DNA of 64,000 bases, from contig CM043877.1 of assembly GCA_023846275.1 (NCBI GenBank), positions 12,755,107 to 12,819,106 on the forward strand, written 5' to 3'. Under the pieces are notes generated by a model. That model was given only the letters and a program-made list of their open reading frames with translations. It made no database searches and was not told the DNA's origin. Below, piece by piece: positions 22,861 through 32,410 of this stretch. The stretch's first letter is position 1, and every line of letters starts with the position of its first letter. The DNA comes from Vanilla planifolia. Its lineage: Eukaryota > Streptophyta > Magnoliopsida > Asparagales > Orchidaceae. The translations under genes were made by a program, and so were the position numbers.

Positions 22861-24485
22861 TGCACGTGTGTTCACTCCAGGAAATTAAGTGCCAGCATTC
22901 ATGTGCTTCTAGCTCACCAAGTCTTCCCATATGTATGCTTGTGCCTCTTTGTGTGGTGCCTACTAACACGTTGCAACAGGGAGCCACCGCATTGGTCCAA
23001 CATGTCAATCATGCTTCTTCGTGTTATAATGATGATTTTTATCATTTTCTCTCCTCCCTTGAGTTTTTCATAATTTTCTGGTTTAATGAATTTGGAATTA
23101 AGCTATTGATCTCAATTAATATTCATTTATATATATATTTTTATATTTGTAAGGATTAGCTTAAGAAAAGACCCTTTCATAAACACATTAAACATATTTA
23201 AAAACACGTTATTCCAAACTTAAGCAACTCGATGAAGACTCCTTTGGCTCATCTCTAGAACCCATTATTCTAGAATGCATTATCACAACTTTAGATATCT
23301 GTCATCCTTTTATTTTGAACATTTCCTTCCCTTCAACAAACCTCTTTCTTTTCTCTTTTTACATTTATTTTTTCTTTTCTTTTGTGACTATTATCACATA
23401 AGATTTTTTTTTTGTAATTAAAACAACATGTCACAAATGCTCATGCATCACAAATATATAAGATCATGCTTAACGAACATTGTTATTTAATATCTTTAAT
23501 AGATTTGCTTCTTGATCATCTCTAAAAGATTTTTTTAACAAATATCATGCATTAAACATCGTATCTTATGCATATATTGCTTATTCATGCATCTTTACAA
23601 GCAAGCATATTCATATAGGTACATATTTTCCTTACGTATGCATCTTTTAGTTGATGGCAATATATTATTAAAATCAATATTAACAAGCATCTTTTATATA
23701 GCATTTTGCATATCTTTTTAGGTTTCTAACCAAGAATTATAAATTGCATCAAACATATACGTATTGAAATAATTTTTATTAGCATTTCAAATTTGTATAA
23801 TGGTCCCACAAAGCTTTGATCTCTGCTTCATGTCATGGTTGCTATTATATTATAGAGTTTTTCCTCTCAAATTTTCCTTTTCTATACACTTAAGTCCTCA
23901 CATATTTCTTTACAATACTTGAAAGCACTTTCTTTTTCTTTTTTTGTGACTCTAACACAAGTAACCCAAGTTAATTATACTGATACCTGAGTGAAAAAGC
24001 CTTTTCATGCATGAACTCACTTGTTTTTATATTTAAATAGTATCGCTTTACATTTCTCATCCATTCATCTCCCTCTAATAACTATGTTTTTTTAATTTTG
24101 TATCACTTTGACTTCATTTTTACTTAAATCCAATAATTTTTTACTGATTAGACTTACCTCCATATCAGTTTTGTTGGTTACATATTATTTCCAATTTTAA
24201 GATTTGTTTAATATCTATTAATCATATAATTATAATCACTTTAATCATTGCATCTGATTCTTAGTGTTGTCAAAACTTGTCTTAATTTATTTTTTATTAT
24301 GCTATTTTGATCTCATTATCATACTATCTAATAATCCTATTCCTCTTACATCCGATGAACGATTTTATTTATGATGCTATTTATTACATTATTGTATTAT
24401 ATGTTTTGATGATCATAAACCCTTCATCCAACTATTTTCAAGTACTCTATCAACGTCATATGATATTATATTTCTTGTAGTGAAG
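22861..24485. other. AT-rich intergenic DNA
   Basis: A moderately GC patch to about 23030, then low-complexity T-rich DNA. No gene is recognised. Confidence 0.4.
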
Positions 24486-25078
24486 TGTTTCGTGCTAAGG
24501 AAATCCCACAAGAGGGGGGGTGAATTGTGTATTTTAAATTTTATGAATTTCGAAATTAAACTTAAAAAACTTTAAGCAAGAGTAAAGAAAGTTGAATACA
24601 CCAATTTTTAAGTGGTTCGACTCAAAACCGAGTCTACGTCCACCCCCAACCGGTGTTGGGAAAAGTCCACTAAATGCACCGATTACAAGTGATGTTTTTC
24701 CTACGATTCACCTCAAACCTACTTGTGATTTTTACTACGGCTAATCCCAAACCTACTTGAGTTTTTACCGGGCTCAACTCAAACCCGGGGCTTTTGCACA
24801 ACTGCCGGGATGCCCTTGCCCCAAAACGAAAAATACGAAAAATTGGCAAATAACTTAAGAGAAATAGGAGAAAAGAGGAGGCACACACAATCGACAAATT
24901 AGAGGGATAGAAATTGAGAAATAATTGAAAAACCTCTAATTCCAACAGCCTTCTTGCCGCTTTGCTTTTTGAGCTTGGATGCACCGTTTTTGCTTGATTG
25001 CTCGAATTTTGAGATCTGAAATCTTTGAAAAATTTAGCAAAGGTTAAACTGAAAAATACATCAATTTTCCCTATTTAT

Positions 25079-25098
25079 AGAGCTCAAATTTGAGCTCT
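25079..25098. repeat. 20-bp perfect palindrome
   Basis: AGAGCTCAAATTTGAGCTCT reads the same on both strands. It sits immediately after CCCTATTTATAG, a TATA-like word, inside repeat copy 2. Copy 1 does not keep it. Confidence 0.9.
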
Positions 25099-25329
25099 AA
25101 AAACACCCCCAACGGCTCCAAAAATTAATTAGCCGTTTGGGCAACAGACGGAAAGCAGCCACCGTCCGATCCGGGCCCAAAAACGAACGGCGCAGATTGA
25201 TTTACGCATTTTACCTTTCGGGCTTAATCCAGAGCGTTGGATCCGGGCGCGTAATCGAACGGCACGGATTAAATCTCGCGATTACCGTTTTCGCGATTTA
25301 ATCCCGTGCGTAGGATCCGGGCGCTGAAT

Positions 25330-25427
25330 GAACGGCGCCGATTAAACGGCCGTTCGATTATGATCTGGAGCGTTGGATCCGCGCGGTGAACGAACGGCGC
25401 CGATTAACCTTGCGAAGCAGCCGTTCG
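25330..25427 (+). repeat. hairpin-bearing units in repeat copy 2
   Basis: GAACGGC (25330-25336) pairs with GCCGTTC (25349-25355). CGAACGGC (25391-25398) pairs with GCCGTTCG (25420-25427). The flanking GCGTTGGATCCGxGCG words are the equivalent of the 92-bp units in copy 1. Confidence 0.75.
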
Positions 25428-25507
25428 AAACAATTCTCGCCCGTTGGATCTTGGCGGGCTTGATCTGCGCCTTTGGATCCTGCCTAAGTTATAAGGTGGG
25501 ATTTTTA

Positions 25508-25549
25508 GTCCCACACTGCAGAAATGAAATTGGCGCATTGCTTTATAAA
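25508..25549 (+). promoter_or_regulatory. snRNA-type USE plus TATA in repeat copy 2
   Basis: GTCCCACACTG at 25508-25518 and TTTATAAA at 25542-25549, with the same 24-base gap as in copy 1 although the bases in the gap differ. A GAGCCTCTGCGGGGCTGGCTC hairpin-like segment follows about 25 bases after the TATA, as in copy 1. Confidence 0.45.
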
Positions 25550-26439
25550 GAATTTGCGCCCTGTAGCTTTCGAGCCTCTGCGGGGCTGGCTCCCCCCTTC
25601 TTTGATCGGGACTTCACCACCTGGTTCGGGTTGACTTAGCCAAGCATTGTTTATTGACCGTTGACCGCGCTGCAGTTTGACCTAATCGATCTCCTCTCGG
25701 CGGGCTTGGCTTAGCCAGGCACTATGGATTTGACCGTTGACCAGCGCTAGCCGAGCTCCTCTCGGCGGGCATTGGGCGGGCTTGGCTTAGCCCTTTTCGG
25801 GTCAACCAAATTTTTATTTTTAGATTAAATTTTCAATTTCTAAAAGACCTGGACGGGCTGTTTTCGCGTCGGGTCGACCCGCCCATTGCTACAGTGCATT
25901 TTCCCGAGACTTCAGCTGTTTTAGGGTATTTTTGATGAATTTTTGTGCCAAAAATTTGAATATAAGTGTATAAAAATAATCTTATATTCTTATAGTATTA
26001 TAAGTTATTTAAATAGCTATGAAAAGAAATTCATGAAAAACAATTCCAAAATAATATTAAAAAATAAAAAACCAATGTCTATACATTTTGTCAAATATGC
26101 TTGGCCCAAAAATCAAAATTCAGTATTAAATAAGCTTAAAATATTTTTAAATGTTAATACTACTAGTGTGCCTCATAATCTCAAAGTTTGGACATATCAA
26201 GTTCAAGAGAAATAAAAAGAAATTCAATTATAAAAAATCTTGTGTATGTCTCAAATTTCCTTGAAGTATGCCATGACCTCAAGGCCCTTAGAGACCATTA
26301 TTTTAGACATCTAAAATACATGACTTGATTTAATTAATTATTAACAATTTTACTTAAAATCAAGCCCAAATAAAATATACACATTTATGCTTGACTCATC
26401 AAACACAAGGGTGTAACATGTAGTACATGTACAATTAGT

Positions 26440-28450
26440 TTTTTCTATCTATTTACTAAGTCATAATCGACAATAGTCTTGTCTATCATGCTTTTATGTC
26501 TTTATTATACTGAGTACGATTAGTTTATCATATCGTACAATTATTATAGGGTATCTTTCTTTTAATGCTTTCACACTACAACCTACTTCATTTTCTCTCG
26601 TGTGTCATTTGATATGATATGCTTGTTATATCGTACTATCTAATACTTCTATGGATTCTCATTAAGTACATATTATTTATGAATGTAGTTGTTCTTTCAT
26701 ACTTGTTTAATTAAATTCTACACTCTATCATGTTTAAAAATAGTATAGTTATATCTATACCATAATCATCTAACTTTAGTCTCTCGATCAGACAATATGA
26801 TTAACACTATCGTGTATAATACTATATTTATTATTCACATAATCATACTTTTATGTTAATACTTATCATATTGTATGATTTGTTAACCTATTACTTGACC
26901 CATTAGATTTAATTAATATTTTATTATTAAATAATCATTAATTTTATATTATATAATAATGTATTATATATACTGATTATTTATTCTTGTGTATTAACAT
27001 CCTAATATGATGACTTAGTTATTTTGTATGATCCTTAGCATATTTTTATGCATGTTTACACTTTTCTCAAGTTCATCCTCTATTAGGAACCCCACATAAC
27101 CCTATCCTTTAATTAAGAGTGAATAATATATTATATGCAAATAATATGTTATGATAAAAAAAAATTACATAAGTACTTGATATTGAGACTTAACCTTAAC
27201 GAATACAACCTAGTACTTACTTTAACATAAAATATTATAAATTATTTTAAAATAAAATCAGTTGATCACCAATACTACTAAAATACCACAAAACTCATCA
27301 TATATTAAGACGATCCCATGATTTTTCTTACTAGTAACATTCTCGTCTATAGTATCTGCATCCTCATTTTTTTATATAATGAATGCATGACCTATAATGT
27401 AATACTATATGAGATAATAATCTCAACAAATAAATCAAATGTGACAACTAAATATAAAGTCATATTATAAAACATATACCAATGTAAATCTCATGATAAA
27501 TGATGTCAAAAGCTCTGCTATAAGCCATGCATATAATACAAGAAAATCATTTGTAATATAAAATTATCAATTTCTTTTTTAATTTCAAATTTTAATGGTT
27601 TATATTATTATTGGACCCAATTTCTTTTAAATCATTATCCTATCTAGATCCAGTAAACATATTACTAAAAGAACTCTAGTTGTCATCCATCTAATCTATC
27701 GAATAACACTAAACAGAACTTTAATATGAAGATTGATATCCCGTGATCCTACATACTAGTTTAGTGCAACTATACTATATGATACACATACATTGCAATC
27801 CAATACACTAGTTTGCTGACATCCACATACAAATACACACACAAAATTCATAACACATACATTAGGCAAATATTTGATCTAAATATAGATTCCTTGCTAC
27901 CCAATATACTGTTCTTAATGTCAGCATATAGGTCTAGTACACATACCCTTACAATCCAAGATGTTGGTTTGGTGTTAAGAATAGTTTTTCTAGGAATCTA
28001 ATTTCTATTTTCTTTTTTTGACCATATAATGTCACATATGAAACAAATATGCCAATTTAGATGTATGCCAATAATGCAAAATGCCATCATGTCAATTCCC
28101 TTTTAAAACTTAAGTTACTACCCTAAGTCATATTTATACAATTACCTAATTGTACCATATGATACTCCAAAAATAAGTATGTCGTATTATATCATGTAAC
28201 CACAATCTCAATATCATACTATATGCCCAATGATATCATTCATTTTCTAACAAACATCGTACATGTATGATCAACTAGACATACTATACAATTTCCTCTT
28301 TTTCATGTGACTCAGCTTGTTTGTATAATTTGATTGCCATGATTGTATGCATACAATCTTGCTATGCTAGTCATTTGCATTTCATCGTACATGATGTTCC
28401 TCATATCATCTTTGCACAATTAACCAAATTTTTCAATAAAATCTTAGTCC
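26440..28450 (-). repeat. AT-rich repeat family X, copy A (inverted)
   Basis: The reverse complement is colinear with 51480-53280. 28310-28340 matches CAAATAAGCTGAGTCATATG near 51525. 27260-27300 matches TATTGGTGATCAACTAATTT near 52715. 27335-27370 matches GATGATACAGATACTATAT near 52565. 26990-27100 matches GCTAAGGATCATATAAAATAAC near 52945. Words such as ATCATACAAGTATGAT and TATCGTACAAT occur throughout. No protein is recognised. The length and the paired copies suggest retroelement LTRs, but this is inference. Confidence 0.7.
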
Positions 28451-29320
28451 TCCTCTTATTAATGCAATTCAACAAGATGTCTTATATGATATTTTAGTAA
28501 ATTATCATACATCTCTGTTGTAGTTTATGTCCCAAGCTCATTGTACCTTATGAAGGTGCCAACTTACATGTATGACAAATTCTTGTGGGAAACTTGTCAC
28601 TCATATCTTCTTCGTCTAATGAGCTCGACACTGTGTGCCTCTCTCTCCATCAATCTCAACATTCTCTCCATCTCTTTTTCTCTTCTTATCTCACCAGAAT
28701 CCTATGACTCACTTGCTTGGCATAGTAATATAATAAAAAAATAGTTGTAGAACATACCTCTTTAATGACATCAATCCCTTTAATAGTAAAGCTTTTTCAC
28801 CATAACTCTCATCAGACGGCACAAAAGCTTGACCTCCCCTTGGTTTACTCGCGCGAAACATGCTTATCAGAGCAAACTCTCTAAAAGATCATCAAAGAAT
28901 TTTTATCATGGTTCAACAAAATGCATCATAACTATATATAGGAAGCTTAAAATGATATACAGTTGGTTTAATCAGTGAGTTTAAATTAATTTATTATTGT
29001 TATTGTAATATCTATAATAACACCCATCCTTACTTTTATATAAATAATTGCACTCTTCTATCAAACACCCCACTAATTTCTTATTTACAAATCTATCATT
29101 TGTTATTTGATTATGATATCATCAAAATTTAGAATATTATAAATATATCATGACTCAACTGACATTTTCACATTTTCTTGAGATAATCGATACTAGTTTA
29201 GATCAAATGAGACACCACATAACTTTTAAATCAAATGAGACATCATACAAGACTACAATAGAAAAATGTAATCTAACTTATGAAAAAAAAAAAAAACCAA
29301 GTGGAACAAAAGAACAAATA
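28451..29320. other. AT-rich intergenic DNA 3' of the P450 gene
   Basis: No gene is recognised. It ends where the duplicated P450 3' flank begins. Confidence 0.4.
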
Positions 29321-29324
29321 AAAC

Positions 29325-30530
29325 CACTCAGTCCTTGTGGTGCACCGTACTATGTACACATGTAACACAAAAATGCAAAGCTGACGTAGCAAATGATACC
29401 ATCCTTATTCATATGTAGCCTCAAAACTCAGATCTGTTGACTTGAAAGAAAATAAAGCAAGGGAAAGATCCAGTTGCCATATGCCCTTAACGCCATAAAA
29501 GAACTCCCGAGAAGAACAAAAAAATCTCCTTACTTTCTCTCCCTTTAGCATCCTTGGTTTGTGGGAAGAAAACCTTCACTCTCATAATCTTCTAATTCAC
29601 TTCTTAAATTCTCTTCATAAACATATGTTAAATCCCCTGATGAAGCTAAATTAAGCATTAACAGGTGGCGATGACCAGAAATTATGCATAGAAGAATCTA
29701 TTCAGTAGAAAACCTTGCAATTCTTATAACAGTTTGCTGAATCGGTACAAAGACGGCTTTTTTTTGTAGTAGTTTGAAGAATAACGAAAACAACGGCACA
29801 CAAACCCAAATCCTTGCAATTCTCATGCAGAAGAACCAACATGCTTGGAAGTTATACATAAGCAAACTAATAGCCGAAAGAAGCATCACGAGGAACGGCG
29901 ACGAGGCAAAGATCTCTCTTTCTCCTCAATGTGCCATCGAACTCCTCCTCCATGTCGAGCTCTTGCGGAGCGCTGCCATGGCGGGGAATCTCCCAGTCGA
30001 AATGGAAGAGCAGGAGAGCAAGAAAGTGCTCAATGCCAGCAAAAGCAAACGTCATCCCCGGGCACATCCTTCGTCCCGCCCCGAATGGCATGTAATCGTA
30101 GTTGTTTCCAAACTTTGGTTGCTCCGCCATCCCTTTGAATCGGTCCGGCCTGAAGGTTTCCGGTTGATCCCAAATGGTTGGGTCCCTTGCTATGGCCCAT
30201 GCGTTCACCACAACGCGGACTCCTGCGGGAATCGTGTAGCCCAACATCTCTGTTGCCTCGTTTGAGGTTCTCGGAAGGAGCAGAGGAAGGGGAGGGTGGA
30301 CTCTCAGCGTCTCCTTCACAACTCTGTGAAGGTAATGAAGATTCCTGATGTCTGTCTCCTCGATGTTCTTATTTCCCTCGAAGGCTTTCCTTACCTCGAG
30401 CTGGACATCTCGCATGGCCTCCGGGTTTCTCATCAGCTCCGACATGACCCAACACATTGTGTTCGATGTCGTCTCTGTCGCTGCGACCAACATGTCCTGC
30501 GTGGGAAATTAGATTTTTTTGCATCAATTT
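29325..30530 (-). repeat. inverted segmental duplication, member A (P450 exon 2 and 3' flank)
   Basis: Its reverse complement aligns with 48540-49830 through part of the intron, exon 2, the 3' UTR and several hundred bases of flank (for example GAATTAGAAGATTATGAGAG and CCCTTGCTTTATTTTCTTTC in both). The shared sequence stops near GTGCACCACAAGGACTGAG in A. Confidence 0.85.
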
Positions 30531-31498
30531 AGGCTTAAAGAGAGAATTTTTACGTTTGGGCAAGTGTGCATGATTACCAAGATTACGGCTTTAACATTAT
30601 CCATGGTGAGAGGGATCTGAAGGTCGCCTTTTTGTTGAATCCGCAGCAGGACGTCAACCAAGTCCTCCTCCGTCTCGTTCTTAACGCCGGCGTTCTGCCT
30701 GGCTTGATGCTCTGCTATTATGTCATCCAGAACGAGGTCCATCTCTCGGCGCAGCCTCTTCATTTTGAACCGAGAACCATCGAGAAGGCTGACGAGAGAG
30801 CTCAAAGAAGGGAACAAATCCACCACCCTCAGCATGGGGAGAAGCTTTATGGTCTCTTTCATGGCAGACAAGAACTTTTCCTTGTTCTCACACTCCATTC
30901 CGAACGCAGCCCTCGTGATCTGCCTGTTGCTCAGCGACAGGAACATCTCCGTCAGATTCACCGGCGACGACCCGTTCGCCATGCGAATCCCTCGGACCAT
31001 TTTCCGCGCCTCTTCGTCTCTAATAAGAGAAAAAGATCTCACCTTCTGGACGCTGAGCAGCTCTTGACTGCATATCTTCCTCAGCTGTCTCCAGTAAGGG
31101 CCGTACGGGGAGAAGCCGATGCCGGTGGAATTGTAGCCAATGGTCTCGACGGCCAAGAGGTTCGGCCGAGAGGCTAAGAGGTGATCGTTGGTGTTGAGAA
31201 CAGCTCGGGCGGCAGTCGGGCTGGAGGCCACCACAAAGTCCACTTGGCCGAGCTTGATGTGGAACAGAGGGCCAAACTTCTTGGCGAGGCTGTGGAACCT
31301 ATGGTGGGTTTGCTCCCCCGAAAGTATGAGTTGGTGGATACTTCCTATGAAGGGCATCCTCCACGGGCCGGGAGGAAGCTTGGGTTTGGGTCCTCGGTAG
31401 CTGCGTGCGTCGTATATTCTCTTGAGAATAAGAACAAGGAAGCAGAACATGACCCCAAACTGGCTTGGAGATGGAAGCCAAGCGAATTCCATCTCCAT
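29867..31498 (-). CDS. cytochrome P450, CYP71 clan (CYP71D-like), 516 aa, two exons
   Basis: Exon 1 is 31498-30578 (307 codons) and exon 2 is 30496-29867 (209 residues plus stop), joined in phase 0. The protein has an N-terminal membrane anchor (about residues 13-27) and the proline hinge KLPPGPW (40-46). Next come a WRQLRK C-helix, the I-helix oxygen-activation motif AATETT (312-317), ExxR as KETLR (E369, R372) and FRPDRF. The heme loop is FGAGRRMCPG, with C452 as iron ligand. Length and the single intron just before the I-helix motif are normal for the A-type CYP71 group. Such enzymes are ER-anchored monooxygenases fed by NADPH-P450 reductase. CYP71D relatives oxidise terpenoids, alkaloids or phenylpropanoids, so the substrate cannot be named. 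The frame is intact and far less AT-rich than its surroundings. An oddity is FAFAGIEHFL after the heme loop, where the family and the partial copy at 48.6 kb have leucine instead of H464. The start has a second Met at codon 3. Confidence 0.92.
30497..30577 (-). other. intron of the P450 gene (81 bp)
   Basis: On the minus strand the donor is ATCTTG|GTAATC and the acceptor CCACGCAG|GACATG. The intron lies between VKAVIL and DMLVAATETT, the conserved position in A-type plant P450 genes. Confidence 0.88.
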
Positions 31499-31530
31499 TT
31501 GCTGTGATTATATCGTTGGCTTTGGAAACT

Positions 31531-31538
31531 TATTTATA
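31531..31538 (-). promoter_or_regulatory. TATA box of the P450 gene
   Basis: TATAAATA on the minus strand lies 33 bases before the ATG at 31498. Usual TATA spacing would put the transcription start within a few bases of the start codon, giving a very short leader. The second Met, at codon 3, would then be a plausible alternative start. Confidence 0.5.
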
Positions 31539-31898
31539 GTGAATCATTTTAATGATGTGCTGCAATTAATATTATCATCTTAATTTGAAATATCAAATTA
31601 TTCCTATGACAATAATAATGGCAGAGCTATGAAACTAATAAATTTCATTTCTTTTTTTTTTTTTTTTTTGAAGAGGATATAATATCTATTATATCAAGGT
31701 CAATGCCAAATTAAAAAAGGACCCTCAAGGGGATAGAAAGTGAAATCAGATAAATAGTTTTAAATTTTTTTAGAAACGGCTTGTGGGTAAATAAATAGTC
31801 ACAATACGTCAGATTTTTTAAAACAAAAACAATATGGAACCTACACTAATATTTAAACAACTAGAAAGATAACCGGCCACAAACGTTTCTTACTAGAT

Positions 31899-32199
31899 TG
31901 TGAATACTTATTAGTATACTCTAGGTATTTAAATAATTTTAAAATTTAAGTTGATATTTTTTTTTGTATAGATTAGGAACAACTTTTCGAATTAGAAGCA
32001 AATATTCGAGAGATTATTTGCCTATAAAATTATGTAATTAATGCTTAGTTGTTAGATTGAATAAAATTAAATTCTATTACTTTTGTCTTATTGCACCTTA
32101 GAGTTTTTGTTACCATTTTTTAATTTCTCCAAAATAACCTGGAATGCAAATTTGTTGTTTGCAATTTGGGATATGTTTTATTTTAGTTTATTTCCATCA
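31899..32199 (+). repeat. 5' LTR of the copia element
   Basis: It starts at TGTGAATAC and matches 36366-36700 in GATTAGGAACAA, AGAGATTATTT, ACTTTTGTCTT and GCAAATTTGTTGTTTG. It ends near CCATCA just before the primer site. Its left end is about 400 bases upstream of the P450 start codon. Confidence 0.8.
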
Positions 32200-32204
32200 C
32201 AAAG

Positions 32205-32215
32205 TGTATCAGAGC
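32205..32215 (+). other. primer binding site of the copia element
   Basis: TGTATCAGAGC, one base short of the usual iMet site TGGTATCAGAGC, a few bases after the LTR. Confidence 0.7.
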
Positions 32216-32410
32216 TTGGAGAAGAAGATGGTCTAACGCTACAGCATCGGAGGGAGAAGAGTGAAAAAACTACGTTTGGAATTGTTGTTTGTAGAAGCAC
32301 TATGTGTAGAAACGAGAAGTGACACAGTGTTTGGAAGTGTGTTTGCAAAAAACAGTAGTGTTTGAAAGTGTGTTCTTATTTAAAATATCCAGAATTATGT
32401 AATAAATCAT

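Larger units (their letters stand above)
24486..26268 (+). mobile_element. GC-rich repeat copy 2 (LTR-like, about 1.8 kb)
   Basis: Colinear with copy 1: CACAAGAGGGGGGGTGAATTG head, GTGGTTCGACTC..GTCTACGTCCACCCCC, a GC/CpG-rich core with GAACGGCG/GCCGTTC hairpins, GTCCCACACTG plus TTTATAAAG, GCCGAGCTCCTCTCGGC hairpins, and the AT-rich tail containing CTATACATTTTGTCAAATAT and ACTACTAGTGTGCC. The core has more hairpin-bearing units than copy 1. Open frames at 24670-24984 (-), 25373-25639 and 25943-26215 are not conserved as proteins between the copies. Confidence 0.7.

Noticed and set aside
22216..23159. Frames of 63-120 codons around the direct repeat
   Set aside because: Low-complexity Lys/Ser-rich or Cys-rich translations of repeat DNA, with no recognisable domain and no conservation in the other direct repeat.
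24670..26215. Open frames at 24670-24984 (-), 25373-25639 and 25943-26215
   Set aside because: They are part of GC-rich repeat copy 2 and its AT-rich tail; no motif, and not conserved as protein in copy 1.
29774..31507. Long plus-strand frames opposite the P450 (up to 203 codons)
   Set aside because: They are antisense shadows of the GC-richer P450 exons with no domain. The same happens opposite the fragment at 48.8-49.15 kb.
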